This document shows, piece by piece, positions 44,469-54,625 of a stretch of 64,000 nucleotides of DNA. Under the pieces are notes generated by a model. The model was given only the letters and a program-made list of their open reading frames with translations, ran no database searches and was not told where the DNA came from. The number at the start of each line of letters is the position of its first letter. The stretch's first letter is position 1. The DNA comes from Hymenochaete sp. R1 (taxonomy: Eukaryota; Basidiomycota; Agaricomycetes; Hymenochaetales; Hymenochaetaceae): NCBI GenBank assembly GCA_019400425.1, contig JAFREE010000022.1:171574-235573 (forward strand), in the 5' to 3' direction. The position numbers were made by a program, and so were the translations under genes.

Positions 44469-45308
44469 ATGGCACAGAAGCGTCCTCGTGAAGGAGGCTC
44501 TACATATCTTCCGCCATCCAAAATCGTCGCCACCGGTTCCTCCCACCCTATCCGCGTGCAACATTCTCTTGATCCTAGTCCCGCAGAATCAACGGACGAT
44601 GTTATTTCCACAGGGATCAATGGTATCGAACGCTTCCGAGAGCTTTCAGAAAGCGTCAATTCCCAGAAACTCGAGGCCATGCTTGAGAAACTGGAAACCC
44701 AGATTTTCCCCTCATCCGATCACGCAGAAGCGTGGAATGTCGTACGGGACCCACTACGTGACCACATTATCCAGCTCCTCGAGTCCAAGACAAACGACCA
44801 ATTGCGATTACAGCTCTCATTATTGTTGGGTGTCACTTACAACGCAGGTCATAGAGCTGTATTAAAGAAAGAGGTCGAGGAAGGGTCTGACGACGCACAG
44901 TACAAGGACGTATTTTTGTCCCTGAGCGAGTGCGCTGACCAGAAGAAGGATATGACAACGTCATGGAATACGTATAAACGTAAGAGCAAGGCAGCAAAAG
45001 TTCCACTTGTTGAACATACGAGCATCGAAGTGTGCAGATATTTGAACGGAGACGCGCTGGAAGTCGAACGCCTTCATCTCTGCATCTGCGCAAGCGGTCA
45101 CTTATCTAGGTTGCTCAAGAAGTGGAAGGATGCCGTATTTACCGAAAAGAACACCATAAGAACGCATAAGAAGCGTGCTAAAGATGCGGCCGGCCAATAC
45201 TTGCAGAAGTTTAGCGATCTTGATAATGAATACGTGACACTGAAGCAGGACATTAGAAGTATTCCTGAGGATGTGATGAAGAAGATCGAAGAGTGTGAAT
45301 CGCTGTGA
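44469..45308 (+). CDS. Family C paralogue 3, unknown protein (279 aa)
   Basis: Intronless. Motifs: AQKRPREGGSTYLPPSK, IVATGSSHPIR, IERFRELSESVNSQKLEAML, DAQYKDVFLSLSECADQKKD, LEVERLHLCICASGHLSRLL, LDNEYVTLKQDIRSIPEDV. Its N-terminal 35 residues are closest to those of copy 1 (shared VATGSSH and QHSLDP-like strings), although copy 2 lies between them. All four copies differ enough that the duplications are not recent. Function unknown. Confidence 0.75.
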   Translation: MAQKRPREGGSTYLPPSKIVATGSSHPIRVQHSLDPSPAESTDDVISTGINGIERFRELSESVNSQKLEAMLEKLETQIFPSSDHAEAWNVVRDPLRDHIIQLLESKTNDQLRLQLSLLLGVTYNAGHRAVLKKEVEEGSDDAQYKDVFLSLSECADQKKDMTTSWNTYKRKSKAAKVPLVEHTSIEVCRYLNGDALEVERLHLCICASGHLSRLLKKWKDAVFTEKNTIRTHKKRAKDAAGQYLQKFSDLDNEYVTLKQDIRSIPEDVMKKIEECESL

Positions 45309-45879
45309 TGCGACTAGTAAGCAGGAGGTTACATACACTGACCAGATCCTGTATTTCTGCCCGTTCGTGCGGTATTGGATCGCATTTCATATAATCGATA
45401 CTTCGACATCTCCCATGTAACGTCTTTCTTCCAGTCAACAACAATGTCATCTTCGCGTATCGGGGTTGCTGCTGCTACTAGTATCGCTCGCTCTAGAGAG
45501 GTCGATAAGACTTGACGTCACCTAGAGATCTTCGATCGTATTGGGCTTCCCGATGACAAGGAAACCAAGTTTGCTGGATTTAGATGGGTGTTAGATTGTA
45601 AGCGCAATGAGCAGTAAAGTCAGGGACGCACCCTTCTCGACTGCATTCTTTCCACTTAACTATAAAAAGTATGACGATCGATTTTCAATATGACTGCACT
45701 GACAATGCACTCGCAATATTCGGGAAAGTGACTAACCTGGTATAAGACTGGTAGGTTTTCCCCTCTTTCCCTTTCTCCAGGAACCCATCATCACCTAAGC
45801 AAGTTTCATAAAGACACGTCCACTGTAGAGAACCTTCCTGACCTGACTGAAGTAACTCCTCCCGTTCGCCTCCCAAACC
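45309..45879. other. Family C spacer 3
   Basis: No gene recognised. A weak match to earlier spacers (AGTGACTAACCTGGTATAAGACT near 45728) lies about 130-150 bases before the next start codon, where copies 2 and 3 have their TATA-like stretch. Confidence 0.45.
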
Positions 45880-46767
45880 ATGTCCCAGAAGCGCCGACTC
45901 GAAGAAGAGAACGCCGCTACCAACCCTTCCAAGGTTCATGCTACCGGCGACGTACGTCCTATTCGCAGCCATGACCGCGGTGACAGCGGCCCCAGTTCTG
46001 GATCCGCTCGTACTAAGACTGGATCTTCGGCATCCAATTCCACGTCTATAGGACTCGAGGGCGTCAAACGCTTTCAGGAAGTCTCCGAGCGTGCAAACAT
46101 TGCGAAGCTCCGGTTCATGTTGAACGGCATTGAGAAGCGATATGATGCCGATCCCAACCCCGAAATGTCTCAGATATGGACGTCCGTGCGGCCTCTCTCG
46201 GAGCAGTACATGAAAGATGCTCTTGCCGTACAGATGTACGACAAGATATTAGAGCAGCTTAAATTGTTGTTGAATGTCTCGCAAAAAGCGACGAGAACTG
46301 TAGTCACGGAGAAGGAGGTAAGAGAAGGGTCGCCAGAGGCAGAGTGTAAGGTGATGCTGCTTCAAGTGCTGGATCGCAGTTCTGCGATCGACGCCAGAAT
46401 GGAACGTCAATGGTACGCTTACATTAATCAGACCGGAGACGAGAAGGGCATTCCATATGCCGAGCTCCCGACCGTAGAAACGGATGGATTCCTGGCTCAG
46501 GCCGCCGATAACGCGGAGGACGCGGTAGATGCGGATTTTCTACACACCTGCATCTGCGCACGCGCTCGCTTGACGAGACTGTTCGAGCAATATGATGTGG
46601 AAGAAAATTCGAACAAGAAATCGAAGCTCAAGGCCAAGATCAGGGAGGAAGTTGAGCGATGTCAGGAGGTACATAAAGACCTAGACAAGTTGGATATCGG
46701 AGAGTTTGGTCTTGAGCCGATACCCGATGATGTGCAGAGCTTGATCGACAGAAAAAACTCCTGGTGA
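45880..46767 (+). CDS. Family C paralogue 4, unknown protein (295 aa)
   Basis: Intronless and the most divergent copy. Motifs: SQKRRLEEENAATNPSK, VHATGD, a longer Ser/Gly linker than in the others, VKRFQEVSERANIAKLRFML, KEVREGSPEAECKVMLLQ, VDADFLHTCICARARLTRLF, and a C-terminal helix ending PIPDDVQSLIDRKNSW. The extra 12-16 residues are mainly in the linker and before the CICA motif. Intact; function unknown. Confidence 0.75.
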   Translation: MSQKRRLEEENAATNPSKVHATGDVRPIRSHDRGDSGPSSGSARTKTGSSASNSTSIGLEGVKRFQEVSERANIAKLRFMLNGIEKRYDADPNPEMSQIWTSVRPLSEQYMKDALAVQMYDKILEQLKLLLNVSQKATRTVVTEKEVREGSPEAECKVMLLQVLDRSSAIDARMERQWYAYINQTGDEKGIPYAELPTVETDGFLAQAADNAEDAVDADFLHTCICARARLTRLFEQYDVEENSNKKSKLKAKIREEVERCQEVHKDLDKLDIGEFGLEPIPDDVQSLIDRKNSW

Positions 46768-47490
46768 AGTGGGTAGAGGCATAGAATGAAGGTGAACCTA
46801 CGACCTCGTAAAGCTTGTATCCATCGATATTGTTCTACGGTGGTCTCTCCTTGATTAAGATAGGTCCTATGGTTAATATAGAGTTGTACCACTTCTGAAT
46901 GACCACGACTACTAAGAGAAAACGTGATTATGTCCGAGTCAGGATTGAGAGTCGAGAGAAGTACATTAGAGAGACTGAAATATACCTGTATGTCCCCTGC
47001 ACCGATGACAGATGCCACTATACGTTCTCGTTGGAGTGTTACGACTATTATGATGATGAATGCATGTGCAAGTGCTGGTGAGCTGTGAAGCTTGAGAGAA
47101 GACTCAAGAAACTCTTGGAGCTTTTGAATTGAAGCTCAGCTTCAAGCGACCGTCGATCTTTCGGAATACAATCAATCGAGGGTGTCCACCGTCGTTCGCT
47201 TCGCCACTCACCTGGGTTCCCCTTCCACACATCCAGAGCACCAGCTATCTTCATAGTCCTTCGGCTGCCGTAATCAAAATTTCTCCTTACGCTATAAATT
47301 TGCGAATCAATGGAAGGATGAGACCGCGAATTGCTTCACCCACTTGACTTTGCGCTCGAATGCGTATGTAACTCGAAGGAGAGATTGGTTCCACACTCTT
47401 CAACACTTCCTGCTCGCCACTTCAACTCATCCCATTACCTTTCTCCACCTCTCATATCGCCTTCTAACAGCAGCGACAAGCAGATCGGTC
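46768..47490. other. Intergenic, one doubtful small frame
   Basis: Downstream of the family C array. A 60-codon ATG frame (46899-47081) ends in a Cys-rich stretch, but it has no signal peptide and no paralogue here, so it was not called. The 3' part is the promoter of the next gene. Confidence 0.4.
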
Positions 47491-48417
47491 ATGTCCACAC
47501 CAGCCCGCGATGATCCTGTAATCCAACCATCAATCGCCACCATCTCCTACGACCTTATTGAACCGGGCATGGTTCTCCTCCTCAACGGCGGGCCCCTTGC
47601 TACCATGCTCGTAGACGGACTCCTTTGCAACGGGATTCCGTCCGAAGAAGCGAAGAAAGTGAACCTGGGGTGTTTTCCGTTCGTCGTGGTGAATAAAGAC
47701 GAAGGGAAAGAGCTGTTCTCGGCGGCACCGTTCGTATCAGAGGCGTTGGTAGGAAAGCTTGTGGAGGAGAGGGAGAGAACTGGGATGGGAGTTTACACGA
47801 GATTGTCTGAGTCCGAGAACGCATCTGGCTCTGAGACTACTAGTACTACCAAGGCTGCGGCGTCCCATCCTGGTCCTGGTCCTGACATTCACACCGATTC
47901 TGCTTCTGACTCCGACTCTGTATTTCCACCTATATCTGGTCTCGAACCACCGTCCCCGCCCCAGCAGCCGACCATAGGCTCAAAGCCCACAGCCCAAGCG
48001 CCAGTACCCGGACTGGTAGCCCTCCTAGACCCTAAATACCTCAAATGCTTCATCCCTGAGCACACAACAGGCTACCACGAGACCTTCCCGCGACGCGTCT
48101 CCTTCGATCTTAAGACCGTTGAGACGGAGGGGTCGAAGAGCCTGAGGGGGTGGGTGTTCGTGCCTATGGCCATTGGACTGACGAAAGCAACGCCGCTTGG
48201 GGCATGTCAGGTGAGTCCAAGCCTCCTTCCTTCCTTCCTTTGCGTGTAGACTGAAACTTTTTTTTTGCTTTTCGGTGAAAAGTACACCAGGGTTCTCGAT
48301 ATTTCGTTTGAAGGGGAAGCAGTGGAGGGTGTCTATAAAGAAAGCACGAACGAAGACTTCGATGAGCTCCGGGGAGACTTTATTGATTTGATACAGGCTC
48401 TGCCTTCTAGAGGTTGA
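47491..48417 (+). CDS. Unknown protein, two exons (284 aa)
   Basis: Exon 1 is 47491-48210 and exon 2 is 48283-48417, with a 72-nt GT-AG intron; 285 codons with stop. The ATG at 47491 is used because it precedes the first sequence with folded character and has a good context. It holds YDLIEPGMVLLLNGGPLATML, a Ser/Pro-rich linker (about residues 110-165), then PGLVALLDPKYLKCFIPEH and an acidic C-terminus. No domain recognised. No signal peptide or clear membrane helix. Function unknown. Confidence 0.65.
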
Positions 48418-48530
48418 GCTTTTTGGTTAAAATTTTCACTGTACAATTGTCCGTGTGGTTAATATTGCAAAAAGAAATGAGACAAAGGACGTTAAGTTAC
48501 TCTGCGACGCTCAAATAGATAAGTAGCGTA

Positions 48531-50336
48531 TCAGAGGTCACTCCTGATCATCGGCGACTGGTCGTCCAGTTCTGGAACGGCCCACCCATCCTGCCCGCCC
48601 CCAGTTCCCATCTCTGTCGTGTCCGGATAAGCCTCGCTAGTCGGGGTCTGCACGACAGACGAAGCATCCGGCGAGGTCGAATAATGCGGTCGCAGCCGAA
48701 ATACACCAACCCCATGCCTCGGAACAGATGCATTCAACAGCCCCATCGGCCCAACAGTCCCCACCATCTTTCCCATCAACACATCCAGCCCCTGTGCAAG
48801 CCCCGCCGCATACCCGCCGTTCGCCGTCGCATTATACCGATACTGCGTCCCAATCGAGTTCGGGTCCACCGTCGTGTTCCCGTTCACCGTCGCGTTCGCG
48901 GCGACGATGATCTGCATCGCCGTGTCGTCGTCCATGCGGTTCGCCCAGAGGTCGTATACGTCCCACGCCTGATAGTTCTGCGTCGCGTTCCCGATGGGCG
49001 AGTTGTCCCAGAAAATATCGACGAGGGTCGCGTTCATCTCGCGCGCGGTGTTGCCGGCATTGAGGAACGCGACGAGATAGTCCCCGCCTGAGAGATATGC
49101 GGTCCAGAGTTGGATCTCGCCCTGCCCGAACTCGTCGGTGTCGGGGATGAAGTAACGCCAGCGCCGGACGGCGGAGGAGGAGGAAGGGTCTTGGGAGATG
49201 GCGAGGACGGCGGGGTTGGAGAAGATGGAGAGGGTTTGCGGGGTTATGGTGTCGAAGTTGTTGCCCATGAGGAGGGGAGACTTGAGGATTGCCCACATGG
49301 TGAAATGAGCGACATACTCGTCGTCGTTCATACCGCTGTTCCCGACCTCTGAGAAAATTTTCCATGAATCAGCTTTCAAGCTTCCAGTGAATAATTGAAC
49401 ACGAAGGTAATCTCACCTAGGATGTCCATGTCATTCCAGGAGCCCGTACCAGCCTTCTGCGTGATAGGTGGCATCTTATTGATGATGTTCATAAGCGAGC
49501 ACTTGAATCCTGGGAGTTTGCAATCCAGTCCCTGGTCCTCAACGCATGGGCAAGATTGATCCGGTCGGTCGAACGTATCTTGAACGTCCCCAGTCATGCG
49601 CCATGAGTTAGCCATGGTCTGTGCCCAGTTCCATGGCTGATCTTCACCCCAGTTGCAGAGAGAGTAGAGCATTGGTCGACCTGTCGCATTCAGGGCGTCG
49701 CCCATCTTCTTGTATCGGGCGTGCGTGATAAGCGGCGTCCCAGATTGCCCTTCGTTGTAGCAATTGTCGTATTTGACGTAGTCAATCTAGTGCACACCGA
49801 CACAATGGTAGTCAGCACGTTAACAGACTGGAACAGCAGCTAAACGTACACCCCAGCTGGCCCATAGCTCCGCATCCTCGGTCTCATAACCAAGGCTCCC
49901 CGCATACCGTCCGCACGTCAACGTCCCCGCATCCGAATAAATCCCCAACCCAAACCCTAACGCATGCAACTCGTCCGCAACAGCAGCAATCCCGTCAGGG
50001 AACTTCGTTGCGTCATATTGCAAATAACCCGACGCATTTCGACCCGCAGACCAACAGTCGTCTTGGACGATATACGTGTATCCGAGGTCGCGCAGGCCAA
50101 GTGCGGCGATCCGGTGTGCGGTGGAATTGAGGAGCGAGGCGCTGGTGGAGCAGCCGAACGCATTCCAGTTGTTCTGGAAATGTGAAAGCGAGTTCATTCC
50201 GCTGGCAGAGATGTGTTGGTGATGAATCGGAACTCACCCAGCCCATCTGTGGAGTGATTGCAAGACCGTTGTCTGCTGCGTGGATATGGCCGGCTAGGGC
50301 GCATAGTAAGAGCGCGACGACGCTGGTGAGCTTCAT
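48531..50336 (-). CDS. Secreted alpha-galactosidase, GH27, 536 aa, four exons
   Basis: Hydrolyses terminal alpha-1,6-galactose from melibiose, raffinose-type sugars and galactomannan, outside the cell. Exons: 50336-50238, 50173-49850, 49786-49417 and 49348-48531, 537 codons with stop. Residues 1-20 form a clear signal peptide ending GHIHA. GH27 signs follow: LAITPQMGWNNWNAFGC, YIVQDDCW, FPDGIAAVADELHALGFGLGIYSDAG, the nucleophile Asp in DYVKYDNCYNEG, LYSLCNWGED, the acid/base region NSWRMTGDVQDTF, SWNDMDILEVGNSGM and LKSPLLMGN. Many NxS/T sites occur. The C-terminal beta domain is present, followed by a Ser/Thr/Gly tail. Length fits the fungal enzymes. Confidence 0.95.
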
Positions 50337-51823
50337 CCTAAAGGTTGAATGAAATCTGGCGAGAGAGATCTTCCAGAGTAAATAGATGCTGCTGGCTGAT
50401 TTTATATTTGACGCGGCGAGTGGATCAGTGAGCGTCGAGCGACAGAACGCCTAAATCGCGCGACAAAGCTTCCGTGCTTGAAGGCGATCACTACGAGCCT
50501 CCTGTTGGCGGACTCTCTGGGACCGAAACACGTGGTACGTCGGCGATTCGTCGAGGATCCGTTTCGCTTTTTTCTTACAGTGGACGAAGGCCCAGCTCCC
50601 GACAAAGCCTCAGAGGGTTGCTTAGACAGTGGTGGAAGAAGTGGAAGGAAGGGCCTGAAAGAGCCGAACGAGAGACATTACCCACTTGAGCGATGGTGAC
50701 TTCGGGAAGCGACAAGACATCTGATCAGTGCGCACCGAATGACCGTGACAAAGCTGTTCTGTTCCCCAAGGAAACAAGACCAAGAAGCCCCGCTCTCCGA
50801 GCGACTTTGTAACGTCACGAAAGCAAAACGGTCAAAAAAAGAAATGGAAAACAAACAAACAGACACGACGTACGACGCGAATTTGAAGAGTTGCGGGGGC
50901 GTATCCATCTTTTTTGTCGTCGTGTTGGAGGGCGCCGGTGCCAATATTGATGATGTAGTGATGTTTCGACGGGCGACGGCGGAGGTTGGTCATGTGCCGC
51001 TTTTCCCAAGCACTCCCAAATCGGCTTCTGAGCTCAGCTGGAAGTTGGGTGACGAGAATGTTGTGCTAAAGCTGGTGCTGACTGGAGCTTCGCGATTGAC
51101 GAAGGCCATGAGAACACAAGGAACGTAGGGAAGCCCGCTGGCTGCTGGCACTCTAATTACATTCCTATCACGATCCGGCTCGGCTGAGATCAATTGGGAC
51201 ATGAAATAAAATGATCCCAATGCAACGTCTTCTGCTGTGGCGCTGGCACAGAAGGAAGGGATTCATGTAGCCAGTGGCTTTCATGCAGTTTTCCGGCTAC
51301 CCGCCGACTCGCAGAGGATATTGGGACGGGTCTACTAGTCATCTCAAACTGGAGTATAAATGGTCAGTAGATAGACGACAGCGGAATATGGTGGGAAGAA
51401 GCAGATAACCAAGGGACACTGCCATCGATGTTACGTATTTTCTAGGACAAACAAAGGCAAGCAACGCGCGCAGCACGTGATGTTTCTTTCAAAACAAACA
51501 AATCAGACAAAAATATTTTGCCCCTTGACTATGACCTTGACATCAACAGAGTTTGATCATCGCAAGCGCCCAGTCCATCTCTTTCCCAACAAGTCTAGTA
51601 ACGCTGGATCCGATCGTAAACAATGAAGCAAGAGAAAGATTACGGAAGCTGAAAATACAGCAACCATGTTCATTGGATCGACGCAAAGAATATTCGAGTC
51701 AATGATTTTACAGTAATGATCGATGGTATGTACGATCGTTTCCACAGTCCTGTACAAGAAACTGGACAAAGAGAGGGGTGGAAGGGGGGAAGGGGAAGGA
51801 AGTGAAAATCAAACTGTCATAAT
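50337..51823. other. Intergenic (1.5 kb), no gene seen
   Basis: Promoter of the alpha-galactosidase gene on one side and 3' region of the next - strand gene on the other. A 129-codon + strand frame (50739-51128) lacks any domain and starts in ordinary sequence; it was not called. Confidence 0.4.
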
Positions 51824-53348
51824 TTAAAAATAAACAGCACTAGGCTTGTGCACCGCAATCTTGCCTGTGCTCGCGCTCTTCAAAGCGATACGAGGATCGT
51901 CTTTCGATCCTTTTGCTGAGATGCCATGAACTTCTTTGTTCGAGCGAACGATCTCTACGACGGTACCTATTTACGGGAAATCGTGTTAGGCTCTCTGGTG
52001 ACCAAGATGTAGCACGATGATACTTGCCTTGGACCCAACCTGGCGTCGATCGCCATGAAACCTCTTGCCCGTCTTTAGGCAATCGTGTCGGACTCGCTGG
52101 TTCTCCGTGCTCTTCGTCCCCTCCTTTCTGCTTGTTCTCAGTTTCTTGATTTTCCCTTTGGTCCTCTTTCTCCTTCATGGAACCCTCGTCGTCGTCCTTC
52201 GAACCAGACTCTTTCTTCTCTTCATCCTCGTCAACTTGCTTCCCAGATTTTCTCTTTGAGCCTGACTTGGCGTGCTCGGTACCATTGTCCTTTCCATTCG
52301 TCATAGAGCGCGTGGCGCGCTTCCCGCCGCCGTTCGTCTTAGCCTTCTTTGTCGACGACTTTTGGTCGGCATCATCTTCGGCAGCGGCGGCGTCTACAAC
52401 TTCAGCGTCATCGTCGCTGAGCTCTTCGTCGTCGACGGCTTCTGCATCTGAAATTTCATCGGCATCGGCTCCGGCTCCAGAGTTGAAATCGGCATTGTCG
52501 TCACCGAGGCCAGTCGTGTCGTTTCCGTGAGTTTCGTTATCATCGAGGGGCATGTCGGCATCGTCGCCCTTCGCAGCGGCGGACCGGCCTTGCTTGTCGG
52601 TGTCGGTCGATTTGACGACTTCTTCATTGTCAACGACATCCGTATTACTAGTTTCCTCTGATTTCTCCTTCTCGCCTTGGTTCGATTCGATGGACTTCGA
52701 TTTTGGCTTGGACTCAGATTTCGAGTGAGACGCGTCTTTTCTCGCGTTCTTCGCCTTATCGGTATTTGAGACAAACTAGAGATTCAATGCCAATCCGTGT
52801 GCAAAAATCAGAGGGATATTAAAACTTTGCGAGAAGAAGGGACAAACCTGTTTGCCTTCTTTGTCACCCTCTGACTTCTTCTCTTCGGTCTCCCTTTTCT
52901 CCTCCTCGCTCAATTCCTCCCACGCCTTCTTAGGAAGGTACCTCTTCATCGACCCATCTTTCTGCTTCGCGTTTCCGGACCCATCGCGAGTTTGCCATTC
53001 TTCTTCAGTCCAATTGTTGAGGTGCTTCTGAGACTCGGACTGTTCAGATTTATCGGTCTTGTATGGCTCTTCACCGCGCGATTCCATTTCTTTCTTGTAC
53101 TCAGATGCCATCATCTGCGGAAATGTAGTTTAAGAGAGAAAACGTAATGAAAGAAGAACGGTTATGTGCACCTGTGCCTTCCGAGCTGACCATTGCCCGG
53201 GGTTGCCACCCTTGTCGCCTTCCTGGACTTTCTCCTTGATCTCGGTGCGAAGCTCTGTGGGTTTGACACATGTATATACTAATAACAAACTAGTGAAAGT
53301 GGGAATCTACATACCAGGGTCAGTATACTTGTCATCGTTCTTGGCCAT
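51824..53348 (-). CDS. DUF5872 + HVA1/TUDOR-type acidic protein, 424 aa, five exons
   Basis: Exons: 53348-53315, 53254-53172, 53114-52848, 52775-52028 and 51966-51824; 425 codons with stop. The N-terminus (MAKNDDKYTDPELRTEI, GNPGQWSARKAQMMASEY, HLNNWTEEEWQTRDGSGNA, RYLPKKAWEELS) matches the DUF5872 family of fungi and bacteria. A long acidic, Lys-rich, disordered linker follows (DDEELSDDDAEVVDAAAAED), with a possible nuclear signal GSKRKSGK. The C-terminus (about 365-424: GQEVSWRSTPGWVQGTVVEI, STGKIAVHKPSAVYF) fits the hypervirulence-associated TUDOR domain (DUF2945). The last intron has a GC donor (AAG|GCAAGT) and an AG acceptor; without it the TUDOR segment is out of frame. Probably nuclear; the molecular role is unknown. 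Confidence 0.82.
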
Positions 53349-54625
53349 TGTGTAATAAAGTTATGGGAAAGAAGAAATCTATTGGAAGGTGGGTCCGGTG
53401 GCACACTGTCTAGATTCCAGCAAAGCTTCTTATTTAAGACCAAATAGTGGCTATTTATGCGTCATCCCCATCTAGAGCTACCTTCAACGGCCCCGAGAGT
53501 GAAACGCTGACGTCGTGCATACGTCGTCTGACAGCGCCCTGTTCGGAAGGTAGGGGCAGAGTCGAACTCAAAGGGGTAAAAAAAGCGTCGACAACCGTCA
53601 TAGCGATCATCCACTTCATTCCACAATGACATCCCTTTCAAACTTGACCAACGGAAGAGGGGAATGTGATTTCGAATTATTTTCGGGTCGGGATCGAAAC
53701 GTGCAGCTCAGTGATGACTAAGACGGACTAGATCCTGAACTTGACTGTCGATTGTGGAATCGATGTTCCTTCCTGACATGTAGTCGTATATAGGACGGAA
53801 CGGGTGAGCTTTGGAGGTTCGTAGTATCGTACACAGAGAAATTATACGTTCTCCCGGCCGAGTGTTGTCGATAAGCGTGCCGACGACTGCTAGTATCAGT
53901 ATTACTGCTGGCGGGTTGTCAGGCAAACATTACTCCGATACAACAGAAGTTTCAGTCTCATCTCACTACGCTGCCTTCTTGCAACTGGACGGATAGATGA
54001 GCGCGATAATTTCTTTTGATTTTGACACCCGGAGTCAGAGAGCAAGGTCTGCGACGACCTGGCTTAGACGAGATGGCGACCGCACAAATCTAATTAGAAT
54101 TGACTGCCTTTGTCATCTAATCGTTGGATAAATGACAGTAATAGTAGCTGCGTACCATTGATTGTTACAGGCGAAAAACAATACACCAGCTTGAGTGCAC
54201 GAAAGACTCTGGACGAAAACCGTCGGTGCCGGGTTGGAACATGCAAAGCGTCGATTTGTCAAATACAGCAAGTGACCTTCCCTGAAAGGAAATTACGAGT
54301 GCTTCGCGTCCAAGTTGGCTTGATTGGTAGAACTTGAACTCTTTCTATAGTGTGCACCTTGAGCCAAACCAGCATCGTAGCGAGGTATGGTGGTCAGCGA
54401 GGATATTTTCAGGAGCCGACTGCAAAAAAAAAATAAGAAGAAACCCACCGGCACACCTCCAAAAATGGGTGCTTTTCAAATGTTGTTGGACTTGGCACGG
54501 ACGTCTCCGACGAGCGACAAGACTGACCCCACGCATCGTTATCGTAACGAGACTCCATGACGAAACGGTATGTATGCCCTGCGACTCCAACTGCCAGTTG
54601 TCTCTGACATTGCATATTAGAAGCG
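53349..54625. other. Divergent intergenic region (1.3 kb), no gene seen
   Basis: Lies between the 5' ends of the TUDOR-type gene (-) and the GH5 gene (+), so it holds both promoters. An A-run occurs near 54424. Short frames were not supported. Confidence 0.4.

Noticed and set aside
46899..47081. 60-codon frame with a Cys-rich end, possible small secreted protein
   Set aside because: No signal peptide, no paralogue, and within the length expected by chance.
50739..51128. 129-codon + strand frame upstream of the alpha-galactosidase gene
   Set aside because: No domain, no splice partner and no likeness to any other protein in the window.
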